Positions 26,866-35,564 of a DNA stretch of 64,000 bases are shown piece by piece. The notes beneath the pieces were generated by a model. That model had not been told where the DNA came from, searched no databases, and saw only the letters and a list, made by a program, of their open reading frames with translations. Within the stretch, counting starts at the first letter, position 1. Every line of letters begins with the position of its first letter. Source of the DNA: an uncultured Carboxylicivirga sp. (lineage in GTDB: Bacteria; Bacteroidota; Bacteroidia; Bacteroidales; Marinilabiliaceae); NCBI GenBank assembly GCA_947503525.1, contig CANNEA010000002.1, positions 1,116,001 through 1,180,000 of the forward strand. Reading direction: 5' to 3'. A program made the position numbers and the translations under genes.

Positions 26866-26873
26866 CAAAGGTA
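26866..26873 (-). promoter_or_regulatory. Candidate -7 element of prs (TACCTTTG on the minus strand)
   Basis: The minus-strand sequence TACCTTTG matches TAnnTTTG and lies 49 bp upstream of the prs ATG. No clear TTTG -33 partner was found. Confidence 0.45.
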
Positions 26874-26953
26874 AGAATTTCATATTTTCTTAACATGGGA
26901 TAAGGTCATAAAAAACGCTAAATGTTTTTTGAGATTGCTTAAAGTTCTTGTAA

Positions 26954-27562
26954 TTAGTGTTGTTGCCAGGTTTTGTTTAGCTCTTCAATGTAATTTAGTA
27001 TCTCTTCTGATCCTTCTCCATTAATGGCTGAGGAATAAAAGATTGGAGGAAGTTCTTCCCAATATTCAAGCAAACCTTCTTCGTATACCTTCATGTTTTT
27101 GGCGTATTCAGTTTTATTAAGTTTGTCTGTTTTGGTGAATATCAAAGCTATTGGGACACCATTCTCAACCATTAGATTCATAAACTCTAAATCTGATTTT
27201 TGCATAGGAATACGTGAATCCAGCAATATGAATAGGCAGATCATATTCTCACGTTTACCGATGTAATCAGTTATAATCTTGCTAAAGCCAGAACGAAGTT
27301 TTTTTGATACTTTAGCATATCCAAAGCCAGGTAAATCAACCAAGTACCATTGATCATTATTAATGGAAAAGTGATTGATAAGTTGAGTTTTGCCAGGAGT
27401 AGATGACGTTTTTGCAAGCGATTTTCGCTTGCAAAGTTTGTTGATCAATGATGATTTACCAACATTTGAGCGACCAATAAAGGCATATTCTGGTTTATTA
27501 GGCTTGGGGCATTGGCTAATACTAGCGCTGCTCTTTAAGAAAGCTGAATGTGTAATCACCAT
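26954..27562 (-). CDS. engB: Ribosome biogenesis GTP-binding protein YihA/YsxC
   Basis: TRAFAC-class GTPase of 202 residues for 50S assembly. G motifs are GRSNVGKS (G1), a switch region with SSTPGKTQ (G2), DLPGFG (G3), TKTDKLN (G4) and SSAINGEG (G5). The ATG at 27562 is preferred over an in-frame TTG two codons upstream. A TACCTTTG -7 element lies close upstream; the gene is divergent from manA. Confidence 0.94.
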   Translation of the reverse strand: MVITHSAFLKSSASISQCPKPNKPEYAFIGRSNVGKSSLINKLCKRKSLAKTSSTPGKTQLINHFSINNDQWYLVDLPGFGYAKVSKKLRSGFSKIITDYIGKRENMICLFILLDSRIPMQKSDLEFMNLMVENGVPIALIFTKTDKLNKTEYAKNMKVYEEGLLEYWEELPPIFYSSAINGEGSEEILNYIEELNKTWQQH

Positions 27563-27578
27563 GATCAATTATTTTGCA

Positions 27579-27586
27579 CAAAGGTA
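27579..27586 (-). promoter_or_regulatory. Candidate -7 element of engB (TACCTTTG on the minus strand)
   Basis: Minus-strand TACCTTTG lies 17 bp upstream of the engB ATG, which would give a very short leader of about ten bases. No obvious -33 element. Confidence 0.4.
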
Positions 27587-27686
27587 AGCTCTGATAATGA
27601 ATAATAAAATTGCTTGCCTATTTGTAGTTGAAACTTATAGTATCATGGCAAATTATTGTACTATCTCAAGTATTACAAATAATTCA

Positions 27687-27718
27687 TTGGTGAATAAGAA
27701 TACAGAAGTGTACATTTG
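27687..27718 (+). promoter_or_regulatory. Predicted promoter of manA
   Basis: TTG at 27687-27689 and TACATTTG at 27711-27718 are separated by 21 bp, the normal spacing for the Bacteroidota primary sigma factor. The start codon is 25 bp downstream. Confidence 0.55.
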
Positions 27719-27742
27719 TGTTAGCAAAAAAAACTATAAACT

Positions 27743-28723
27743 ATGAGTACGTTGTATCCAATTAAGTTCGCGCCTATATTAAAAGATAAAATTTGGGGTG
27801 GTCACAAACTGGAAAGTGAATTAAATAAAACAATTGAACCTTTACCAAATGCTGGAGAGAGTTGGGAGATTTCTGGTGTTCCTGGAGATGTATCAGTAGT
27901 ATCAAATGGATTTTTAAAAGGTAATACCTTAAATGAGATTCTTGAGATTTACATGGGGGATCTGGTTGGAGATAAGGTTTTTCAGAAATTTGGACACGAG
28001 TTTCCCTTGCTAATAAAGTTCATTGATGCAAATGACGTGTTGAGTATTCAGGTTCATCCGGATGATGAATTGGCTGAGAAGCGACATAATTCGTTTGGTA
28101 AAACAGAAATGTGGTATGTCGTGCAGGCAGATAAGGGAGCGTCGCTTATTTCAGGTTTTGCCGAGAAGGTGGATAAGGATACTTATCTGGAGAAATTAGA
28201 AGTAAATGAATTAGAATCTATTTTGGCTTCACATGAAGTTTCTCCTGGTGATGCGTTTTTTATTCCTGCAGGACGAGTGCATGCGATTGGTAAAGGGATT
28301 TTGCTTGCTGAGATTCAACAGACATCAGATGTTACTTATAGAATTTACGATTTTAACAGAAAGGATGATCAAGGGAACGGAAGAGAGTTACACACCGAGG
28401 AAGCATTGGATGCAATAGACTATTCATTACAGAAGGAATTGAAAACGGATTATTCGGTTGAACTAAACCAATCGAGTGAGATAGTTAAGTGTGACTATTT
28501 TAAAACAAATGTATTAGAATTAGATAAAGCTATTGATAAGGATTTTTATGGTCTGGACTCGTTTCTGATATATATGTGTGTTGATGGCGAGGTGGAAATT
28601 ACTTATGGCGATGATAAAAAGGAATTGCTAACTAAGGGAGAAACAGTTCTTATTCCTTCGGAATTAAGAAATATTGGACTGGTTCCAAAAGATACTTCAC
28701 GACTTTTGGAAGTGTACGTATAA
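27743..28723 (+). CDS. manA: Type I mannose-6-phosphate isomerase
   Basis: Zinc-dependent cupin isomerase of 326 residues linking fructose-6-phosphate and mannose-6-phosphate. Metal ligands appear in SIQVHPDDELAE (Gln, His), KTEMWYV (Glu) and PAGRVHAIGKG (His). The short form without the eukaryotic insert is usual for bacteria. It stands alone between its own promoter and a terminator and probably supplies mannose for surface glycans. Confidence 0.93.
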   Translation: MSTLYPIKFAPILKDKIWGGHKLESELNKTIEPLPNAGESWEISGVPGDVSVVSNGFLKGNTLNEILEIYMGDLVGDKVFQKFGHEFPLLIKFIDANDVLSIQVHPDDELAEKRHNSFGKTEMWYVVQADKGASLISGFAEKVDKDTYLEKLEVNELESILASHEVSPGDAFFIPAGRVHAIGKGILLAEIQQTSDVTYRIYDFNRKDDQGNGRELHTEEALDAIDYSLQKELKTDYSVELNQSSEIVKCDYFKTNVLELDKAIDKDFYGLDSFLIYMCVDGEVEITYGDDKKELLTKGETVLIPSELRNIGLVPKDTSRLLEVYV

Positions 28724-28746
28724 AGATTCATTACGATATGGTAAAG

Positions 28747-28777
28747 TCCAGTTCCATTATGGAGCTGGATTTTTTTG
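28747..28777 (+). terminator. Intrinsic terminator after manA
   Basis: A 9-bp stem with one G-U pair (28747-28755 with 28761-28769, loop ATTAT), followed by eight T. Confidence 0.75.
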
Positions 28778-28902
28778 TTAGGAATTATTCGAAGCCAAAT
28801 TTAGTTGTGTGAATTTGGTTAAATATTCATCTTTTAAGTTAATAAATACAACTAATGTGAATAAATTAACAAAACGAATAAAGATTTTACACGTTTTTAT
28901 TT

Positions 28903-28910
28903 TAGCTTTG
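28903..28910 (+). promoter_or_regulatory. Candidate -7 element of lysC (TAGCTTTG)
   Basis: TAGCTTTG fits TAnnTTTG and lies 45 bp upstream of the lysC ATG. The -33 element is not clear. No lysine riboswitch fold was recognised in the leader. Confidence 0.45.
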
Positions 28911-28954
28911 TAGCGCTTATTTAACTAAGTGCGAATTTTTTAAGACTGTAAAAC

Positions 28955-30268
28955 ATGAAAGTACTTAAATTTGGTGGGACATCCGTTGGTTCAGCACAGC
29001 GAATGAAGGAAGTTGCTGAGTTGATTACCGACAAAAGTAAAAAGATTGTTGTTCTGTCGGCTATGTCTGGAACTACGAATAGTTTAGTGGAGATTGCTAA
29101 CTATTTGTACAAGAAGAATCATGACGGAGCTAATGAGTTAATAAATCAACTTGAACAGAAATATAAACAGGAAATTGATCTGTTGTATTCAAGTGATGAG
29201 TTTAAACAGAAAGGATTAGAGCTTGTTAAGTCGCATTTTGAGTATATCAAATCTTTTACGATTGACATGTTTACTGTATTTGAAGAGAAAACAATATTGG
29301 CTCAGGGAGAATTGCTTTCCACAGCCATGTTTGATTATTATCTTCAGGAACAAGGAGAAGATTCGGTTTTGTTGCCTGCTCTTGACTATATGCGAATTGA
29401 TAAGAATAATGAACCCGATAATATCTATATCCGGGAGAATCTTAACAAGATACTGGAACAACATGAAGGTAAAAACATCTTCATAACGCAAGGTTATATT
29501 TGTAGAAATGCTTTCGGTGAAATAGATAATCTACAACGTGGTGGAAGTGATTATTCTGCATCTATAATAGGTACTGCCAGTCAAGCCGAAGAAATTCAAA
29601 TCTGGACGGATATAGATGGGATGCATAATAATGATCCTCGTTATGTCGAAAATACCAAATCCATTTCAGAATTATCGTTTGATGAGGCAGCTGAGTTAGC
29701 ATATTTCGGGGCTAAGATACTCCATCCTACAAGTGTTTTACCGGCTAAGTTGGCAAATATTCCTGTTCGTTTATTGAATACTATGGAGCCAAATGCAGCA
29801 GGTACTTTAATATCATCAAAGCAGCGAAAAGAACGTATGGCTGCTGTGGCTGCCAAGGATGGGATTACAGCCATTAAAATCAAGTCGGGACGAATGTTGT
29901 TGGCTTATGGTTTTCTTCGCAAAGTATTTGAGATTTTTGAAAGTTATAAGACACCTATCGATATGATTTCCACATCTGAGGTTGGAGTTTCAGTTACCAT
30001 CGATGATAATAGACATCTTGAAGAAATTGTTGACGATCTCAAAAAGTATGGAACCGTGGATGTAGATACGGATCAGGTTATAGTATGTGTGGTGGGCGAT
30101 TTAGTAGCTGAGAACAAAGGATACGCACATGCTATCTTAGATGCAATGAAAGAAGTGCCTATCAGAATGATTTCATATGGCGGAAGTAATTACAACGTGT
30201 CCTTACTGATTAATGCCAAAGACAAGAAGAAGGCTTTAAATTTATTGAGTGATAAACTGTTTAATTAG
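28955..30268 (+). CDS. lysC: Aspartate kinase
   Basis: Monofunctional aspartokinase of 437 residues, the first step of lysine, threonine and methionine synthesis. It begins KVLKFGGTSVGSAQRM. The substrate site RGGSDYSASIIG and DIDGMHNNDPR follow, and a C-terminal ACT pair (IDMISTSEVGVSVTIDD) provides feedback control. With lysA 9 bp downstream it is probably the lysine-linked isozyme. No homoserine dehydrogenase domain is fused. Confidence 0.94.
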   Translation: MKVLKFGGTSVGSAQRMKEVAELITDKSKKIVVLSAMSGTTNSLVEIANYLYKKNHDGANELINQLEQKYKQEIDLLYSSDEFKQKGLELVKSHFEYIKSFTIDMFTVFEEKTILAQGELLSTAMFDYYLQEQGEDSVLLPALDYMRIDKNNEPDNIYIRENLNKILEQHEGKNIFITQGYICRNAFGEIDNLQRGGSDYSASIIGTASQAEEIQIWTDIDGMHNNDPRYVENTKSISELSFDEAAELAYFGAKILHPTSVLPAKLANIPVRLLNTMEPNAAGTLISSKQRKERMAAVAAKDGITAIKIKSGRMLLAYGFLRKVFEIFESYKTPIDMISTSEVGVSVTIDDNRHLEEIVDDLKKYGTVDVDTDQVIVCVVGDLVAENKGYAHAILDAMKEVPIRMISYGGSNYNVSLLINAKDKKKALNLLSDKLFN

Positions 30269-30277
30269 AAGAGGGGT

Positions 30278-31432
30278 ATGAATTTTAAATTTCCTTTAAA
30301 TTCATTTGAAAATATACAAACACCGTTTTACTACTACGACATGGATTTGTTGAATGCAACTCTCGATTCAGTATCGGGCGAAGCTGGTAAATATGGGTTT
30401 AAAGTACATTATGCGGTTAAAGCCAATGCTAATGATCGTATTTTAGAAGCAATTAGAGCTAAGGGTTTTGGTGCCGACTGTGTAAGTGGTGGAGAAGTGA
30501 AAAAATCTCTCGAATGTGGTTTTCCTTCAAGCAGTGTTGTTTTTGCAGGAGTAGGAAAAGCGGATTGGGAAATCAACCTGGGGCTTGATAATGATATTTC
30601 ATGTTTTAATGTGGAATCGATTCCTGAATTAGAGATTATTGATGAGTTGGCAGCGAAGAAAGGAAAGGTAGCACGAGTGGCTTTACGACTTAATCCAAAT
30701 GTGAATGCCAATACACACCATTACATCACAACAGGATTGGAAGAGAATAAGTTTGGGATTAATCAATGGGATCTTGAAAAAGTGGTAGCTTGTTTGGCCG
30801 GACTGAAAAATGTGGAGCTGGAGGGAATCCATTTTCATATAGGATCACAGATTACTGACCTGCTATCATTCAAAGATTTATGTTTGCGTGTTAATGAGCT
30901 TCAGAAATGGTTTGTGTCGCAACGAATTTTTCCTAAAGTAGTTAATGTTGGAGGTGGATTAGGAATAAATTATGAACAACCTGATGAACATTCTATTCCT
31001 GATTTCGAAAGCTTTTTTAAACTGTTTGACGAATTTCTGGAATTAATGCCTGGTCAGGAGCTTCATTTTGAATTGGGGCGTTCCATGGTGTGCCAGAGTG
31101 GTGTTTTAATGAGTCGTGTGTTATATATTAAAAATGGAGTGCAAACACATTTTGCCATTGTGGATGCCGGAATGAGTGACTTGATAAGACCAGCACTATA
31201 TCAGGCCTATCATAAAATTGAAAACCTGTCCTCTCAATTGGAAAATGAAAAGTACGATGTGGTTGGGCCAATTTGTGAATCGAGCGACTGTTTTGGTAAA
31301 GCAGTTGATTTACCTCAGACCAAACGAGGCGATTTAATTGCCATTCGCTCTGCTGGTGCTTATGGCGAAGTTATGGCGAATCAGTATAATTTGCGCGAAT
31401 TACCAAAAGCCTATTATTCCGATACCATTTAA
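30278..31432 (+). CDS. lysA: Diaminopimelate decarboxylase
   Basis: PLP enzyme of the alanine-racemase fold, 384 residues, last step of lysine synthesis. The PLP lysine lies in HYAVKANAN. GIHFHIGSQ, VNVGGGLGINY and the substrate motif GPICESSDCF are all present. It is transcribed with aspartate kinase and ends at a strong terminator shared with the convergent Dabb gene. Confidence 0.94.
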   Translation: MNFKFPLNSFENIQTPFYYYDMDLLNATLDSVSGEAGKYGFKVHYAVKANANDRILEAIRAKGFGADCVSGGEVKKSLECGFPSSSVVFAGVGKADWEINLGLDNDISCFNVESIPELEIIDELAAKKGKVARVALRLNPNVNANTHHYITTGLEENKFGINQWDLEKVVACLAGLKNVELEGIHFHIGSQITDLLSFKDLCLRVNELQKWFVSQRIFPKVVNVGGGLGINYEQPDEHSIPDFESFFKLFDEFLELMPGQELHFELGRSMVCQSGVLMSRVLYIKNGVQTHFAIVDAGMSDLIRPALYQAYHKIENLSSQLENEKYDVVGPICESSDCFGKAVDLPQTKRGDLIAIRSAGAYGEVMANQYNLRELPKAYYSDTI

Positions 31433-31450
31433 ACTATAGATATAAATATG

Positions 31451-31486
31451 AAAGCACGTAGTGAAATTCGCTACGTGCTTTTTTGT
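31451..31486. terminator. Intrinsic terminator between lysA and the Dabb gene
   Basis: An 11-bp perfect stem (31451-31461 with 31471-31481), with possible extra pairing toward the loop, and a T tract after it. On the minus strand the A-rich flank gives weaker termination of the convergent gene. Confidence 0.8.
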
Positions 31487-31488
31487 TG

Positions 31489-31788
31489 CTAGAATTCGTA
31501 ATCTACGCATGATCGGCTTTGAAGTACTTCTCGAACTATTTTTCCTACAGCCAGATGATCGGGATGTTTGGCATAAATTTCAAGGTCATCCATCGATTCA
31601 AAAGTAGTGTCAAGTGCAATGTCGAAATTTTCCTTGGGGTTGGAGTTTAAACCAACTTCGATTGATTTTAATTGAGGAATTTTACTTTTTAAAGAAAGTA
31701 GTCCAGTTTTAATTTCTTCCAACTTGTTATTTTTATTGTATTCGTTATCAAATGGTTTCACCTGAAATAGTACGATGTGTTTTATCAT
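31489..31788 (-). CDS. Dabb family protein (stress-responsive A/B barrel)
   Basis: A 99-residue dimeric alpha+beta barrel protein: IKHIVLFQVKP at the N-terminus and FESMDDLEIYAKHPDHLAVGKIV, the usual Dabb pattern. Members are of mixed or unknown function. There are two in-frame ATG codons (31794 and 31788); the second matches the family N-terminus. It lies divergent from udk and convergent with lysA. Confidence 0.88.
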   Translation of the reverse strand: MIKHIVLFQVKPFDNEYNKNNKLEEIKTGLLSLKSKIPQLKSIEVGLNSNPKENFDIALDTTFESMDDLEIYAKHPDHLAVGKIVREVLQSRSCVDYEF

Positions 31789-31841
31789 AGTCATTATTTT
31801 TTCTTAATTTGCTACACTAAATAAGTTACAAAAGTAGAAAA

Positions 31842-32459
31842 ATGCTCATAATTGGTATAGCCGGGGGTACTGGTTCTGGAAAAACGACAGTTGTTAGAAA
31901 AATAATTGAACGATTGCCAAAAGATGAGGTTGTTGTATTGCCTCAGGATTCTTACTATAAAGATAATAGTCAAATATCTCTGGAGGAGAGGCAGAAGATC
32001 AATTTTGATCATCCCGATGCCATTGAGTTTGATTTGCTAATTGATCACATCAGGCAACTGAAACAGAATAATTCGATCGAACAACCTGTATATTCATATC
32101 TTACATGTACCCGCGCAGAAGAAACAATTACAATTTTGCCTTGTGACGTTGTAATTGTGGAAGGCATTTTGATTTTAGGTAATGAAAAGCTACGCGAATT
32201 AATGGATCTTAAGGTGTTTGTTGATGCGGAAGCTGATGATCGATTGGCACGGGTAATCCAGAGAGATATTGAAGAACGAGGAAGAACTGTGGACAAGGTT
32301 TTGAAACGTTATGGAGAAACAGTTAAGCCTATGCATTTGCAGTTTATTGAACCTACAAAGCGATATGCCGACTTGATTGTTCCGCAGGGAGGAAATAACC
32401 ATATTGCTATAAATATTTTGAGCAATTTTATAGAGCGCAATCTTTCGTGTTTAAACTAA
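31842..32459 (+). CDS. udk: Uridine kinase
   Basis: Nucleoside kinase of 205 residues for pyrimidine salvage. It has the P-loop GGTGSGKTT, the substrate-binding QDSYYKD and FDHPDAIEFD, the VEGILIL strand, and RDIEERGRTVDKVL of the lid. It is followed 11 bp later by the exonuclease gene, likely one unit. Confidence 0.94.
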   Translation: MLIIGIAGGTGSGKTTVVRKIIERLPKDEVVVLPQDSYYKDNSQISLEERQKINFDHPDAIEFDLLIDHIRQLKQNNSIEQPVYSYLTCTRAEETITILPCDVVIVEGILILGNEKLRELMDLKVFVDAEADDRLARVIQRDIEERGRTVDKVLKRYGETVKPMHLQFIEPTKRYADLIVPQGGNNHIAINILSNFIERNLSCLN

Positions 32460-32470
32460 ATCCATAGCTT

Positions 32471-33190
32471 ATGCTTGAAAAAGTACGAGTTGAAGATGTT
32501 TTGTTTCTGGATATTGAAACGGTTCCTGATCAGCCATCGTTTAATGACGTAAGTCCGGAAATGCAAGCACTATGGGATAAGAAATCTCAGTACTTCCGTC
32601 AAGATGAAGAATCTGCTGCTGAGGTTTATGGACGCGCTGGAATTTATGCCGAGTTTGGAAAGATTGTATGTATATCGGTTGGTGTTTTGGCTCATAGAGA
32701 TGGACAACCAATATTTCGATTAAAATCCTTTGCCGGAGAAGATGAGAAGCAATTGCTGATTGATTTTAAGCAAATGATCGATCATTTTGCTAATAAGGCA
32801 AGCAGAAATATTTGTGGTCATAACGCACGTGAATTTGATTTCCCTTTTATTGCACGCCGAATGTTGATTCATGGCATTAAATTACCTGCAATTTTAGATG
32901 TTGCAGGAAAGAAACCATGGGAAGTGCGGTTTTTAGATACACTTGATTTATGGAAGTTTGGTGATTATAAGCATTACACATCTCTTAATTTATTGACAAC
33001 CATTTTCAATATCCCATCACCCAAGGACGATATTGATGGCAGTCAGGTGGCTTCAGTGTTTTATGAAGATAAAGATATCGAACGTATAGCGCGTTACTGC
33101 GAAAAAGATGTGTTGGCTACTGCACAATTATTCCTCCGGTTTAAAGGTGAGCCACTCATTGAAGACGATACCATTGAATTGGCCAATTAA
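32471..33190 (+). CDS. DnaQ/PolB-like 3'-5' exonuclease
   Basis: A 239-residue DEDD-family exonuclease without a polymerase domain. The first acidic motif is FLDIETVPD (Asp, Glu). CGHNAREFDFPF supplies the second, and RYCEKDVLATAQLF the last Tyr/Asp-type motif. It resembles the PolB-type exonuclease-only proteins frequent in Bacteroidota. Its substrate is not known. Its stop overlaps that of the convergent hydrolase by 4 bp. Confidence 0.85.
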   Translation: MLEKVRVEDVLFLDIETVPDQPSFNDVSPEMQALWDKKSQYFRQDEESAAEVYGRAGIYAEFGKIVCISVGVLAHRDGQPIFRLKSFAGEDEKQLLIDFKQMIDHFANKASRNICGHNAREFDFPFIARRMLIHGIKLPAILDVAGKKPWEVRFLDTLDLWKFGDYKHYTSLNLLTTIFNIPSPKDDIDGSQVASVFYEDKDIERIARYCEKDVLATAQLFLRFKGEPLIEDDTIELAN

Positions 33191-33993
33191 TCGAGTAGGA
33201 AATAGGCTAAGGTTTTAACTAGAAGTTCAGGTTGTTCGGCATGTAGCCAGTGGCCAGCCTCCGGAATCGAAACTACCTCCGCATCTTTAAAGAACTTACG
33301 AATAATCAAGGTGTCTTCATCCATTATATAGCCCGATTTTTCTCCTCTGATAAAAATGCTTGGGATTTTAACTCTGCTGTCCTCAGGATTTAATTTGGAG
33401 AAACCATCCATAAGTCCTTCCAAACTATCTTGAATAATCTGCAGGTTAAGACGCCATTGATATTCACCGGATTTTGTTCGCTCTATATTTTTAAGTAAAA
33501 ACTGTCGGAGTTTTTGATCCGGCAGTTTGTTTGATAGCTGTTTGTCTATATCACTCCGACTGCCAGCCATCTTGCAATCCACATCTAACATTGCCTGGAT
33601 TATGCTGGCATGATCGTTGGTTATCTGGGCATAATTGCTGAACGATGCATATGATTTTGGTGCAATGTCCAGTATCACAAGTTTATCAATAAGTTCAGGA
33701 TTAGCCAAGGCAAAACGCATTGCAGTTTTGCCTCCCATAGAATGACCTATCAGGTGAGCCTTTGTAATGTTCTTTTCATTGTAGAATTCCTGCAGGTCAT
33801 TAGCCATAAGCTCATAATTCTGCTCATCAGAGTGAGGCGATTGACCATGGTTGCGTTGATCCAATATATATACATGATAATCATCTTGCAATTGGCGAGC
33901 GATAGAAACCCAATTATCTGATGCTCCATAAAGTCCATGAAGGATTATCAAAGTAGGGCCATTGGATCCGAATTCTCTATGAAAAAGTTTCAT
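33187..33993 (-). CDS. Alpha/beta hydrolase (YbfF-like esterase family)
   Basis: A 268-residue serine hydrolase with the HGLYGASDNW oxyanion region, DQRNHGQS, nucleophile elbow GHSMGG, and PEAGHWLHAEQP supplying the catalytic His. This matches the YbfF group of acyl-CoA or short ester hydrolases; the natural substrate is unknown. The ATG at 33993 is preferred over TTG at 33999. It lies 6 bp after pdxJ, so the two are likely cotranscribed. Confidence 0.85.
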   Translation of the reverse strand: MKLFHREFGSNGPTLIILHGLYGASDNWVSIARQLQDDYHVYILDQRNHGQSPHSDEQNYELMANDLQEFYNEKNITKAHLIGHSMGGKTAMRFALANPELIDKLVILDIAPKSYASFSNYAQITNDHASIIQAMLDVDCKMAGSRSDIDKQLSNKLPDQKLRQFLLKNIERTKSGEYQWRLNLQIIQDSLEGLMDGFSKLNPEDSRVKIPSIFIRGEKSGYIMDEDTLIIRKFFKDAEVVSIPEAGHWLHAEQPELLVKTLAYFLLD

Positions 33994-33999
33994 GGACAA

Positions 34000-34716
34000 C
34001 TATTTAATCAATAATTCCTTATACATGTGAATAGTGCGTTCCAGGCCAATGTAGATAGCATCACTAATTAAAGCATGACCTATTGAAACTTCCTTCAAAA
34101 ACGGAATTCGTTCTTTAAAATATTTAAGGTTCTCAAGATTTAAATCGTGTCCTGCGTTTATTTTTAATCCAATTTTATTAGCCAGATTGGCTGCTTCAAC
34201 AAAGGGGGCAATCGCTTGCTCCTTGTTTTTAGCGTAGTTGGCAGCGTAAGGTTCAGTGTATAACTCTATTCGATCCGTATTGGTTTTAACCGCATTATTG
34301 ATGTTTTCCAGATCAGTATCAATAAAAATAGAAGTGCGAATGCCTGCATCACTAAACTTCCCAATTACATCTTGTAGAAAAGTAAGATTGTTAACCGTAT
34401 CCCATCCCGCATTTGAAGTTAAAGCTTCCGGTGGATCAGGCACTAAAGTTACCTGATTGGGCTTGACTTTAAGAACGAGATCCATAAACTCTTTTGAAGG
34501 ATAGCCTTCAATATTAAATTCTGTGGTAATATGGGGGTGAATGTCAATGACATCCTGATATCGAATATGACGTTCGTCGGGGCGAGGATGAACGGTAACG
34601 CCATCGCCACCAAATTTTTGAACATCAATTGCAGCTTTTACTACATTAGGCGTATCTCCGCCTCTTGAGTTTCGAAGGGTTGCAATTTTATTTATATTAA
34701 CGCTTAGTTTTGTCAT
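34000..34716 (-). CDS. pdxJ: Pyridoxine 5'-phosphate synthase
   Basis: TIM-barrel enzyme of 238 residues that joins 1-deoxyxylulose-5-phosphate and 3-amino-2-oxopropyl phosphate to form pyridoxine phosphate. It starts [23 protein letters not shown]. It also has [12 protein letters not shown] and [11 protein letters not shown], which carry catalytic residues. It is the first of a two-gene unit with the hydrolase, and is divergent from the CBS protein. Confidence 0.94.
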   Translation of the reverse strand: MTKLSVNINKIATLRNSRGGDTPNVVKAAIDVQKFGGDGVTVHPRPDERHIRYQDVIDIHPHITTEFNIEGYPSKEFMDLVLKVKPNQVTLVPDPPEALTSNAGWDTVNNLTFLQDVIGKFSDAGIRTSIFIDTDLENINNAVKTNTDRIELYTEPYAANYAKNKEQAIAPFVEAANLANKIGLKINAGHDLNLENLKYFKERIPFLKEVSIGHALISDAIYIGLERTIHMYKELLIK

Positions 34717-34886
34717 TTTGGATATAATTGATGAACAAGCTCTTTTTTGTGGTTAAAAAACCTTAATAAACTATCGTGTGTATTGATTGTTTAATACATT
34801 GACGCTATTTTTAATTAACAAACAAGCACACGCGAAAAGGGTTTTTATTATTTGGCAAAATTATAAAGTATTTCTAAAAGTATTCT

Positions 34887-35552
34887 ATGTTGGCTAAAGA
34901 ATTAATATCAGATGTTGTACCAGCCTTAAAAACTTCGGACTCAGGACTGGATGCCTTGAATTGGATGGAAGTTTTTAGAATTTCGCATTTGCCAATAGTT
35001 AATAATGCTGTTTTTTTGGGTTTAATCTCTGATATTGACATCTATGATATGAACACAGCGGATGAACCACTTGGAAATCACACCTTGTCGTATGATAAGC
35101 CATATGTTTATGAACACCAGCATATATATGATATAATTGAACTGGCGTCAAGATTAAAATTAACAGTGGTGCCAGTACTTAATAAAAAAGAAGAGTATCA
35201 GGGATTAATTACGCAGAGTGAGTTGTTGGGGAAGTTTGCAGACCTTATTGCAGCACATACCCCAGGTGGAATTGTTGAATTGGAATTACTGCCTCGCGAC
35301 TATTCGTTATCAGAAATAGCGAGAATTGTTGAAGATGCAGAAGCGAAAATATTAAGTTTATATGTCTCTCAAACGCATGGAGATAATTTATTTACTGTAG
35401 CAATAAAACTGAACAGAACTGATTTGTCTGCAGTTCTAAGTGCATTTGAGCGGTATGAATATTCTGTCAAGACTACCTATGCGGGTAATGATCTATATGA
35501 CGATACCGTTAAAAAGAACTATGACTCATTGATGAGGTACTTGACTATGTAA
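34887..35552 (+). CDS. CBS-domain protein
   Basis: A 221-residue cytoplasmic protein with a CBS pair in the first 130 residues (LNWMEVFRISHLPIVNNAVFLGLISDID; RLKLTVVPVLNKKEEYQGLITQSELL). A C-terminal ACT-like domain follows (GGIVELELLPRDYSLSEIARIVEDAEAKILSL). Such proteins usually sense adenosyl nucleotides. The gene is 12 bp before the BamA/TamA-like gene. The combination is common in Bacteroidota but the function is not known. Confidence 0.82.
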   Translation: MLAKELISDVVPALKTSDSGLDALNWMEVFRISHLPIVNNAVFLGLISDIDIYDMNTADEPLGNHTLSYDKPYVYEHQHIYDIIELASRLKLTVVPVLNKKEEYQGLITQSELLGKFADLIAAHTPGGIVELELLPRDYSLSEIARIVEDAEAKILSLYVSQTHGDNLFTVAIKLNRTDLSAVLSAFERYEYSVKTTYAGNDLYDDTVKKNYDSLMRYLTM

Positions 35553-35564
35553 ATTACTACATAT

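Noticed and set aside
28903-28954. Weak hairpin between the lysC -7 element and its ATG that might be an attenuator
   Set aside because: The stem CGC-TTA/TAA-GT-GCG is short and bulged, and no leader peptide or lysine codons were seen.
34717-34886. Possible promoter TATTATTTG in the pdxJ/CBS gap
   Set aside because: Spacing inside the -7 motif is one base off TAnnTTTG and no -33 partner fits.
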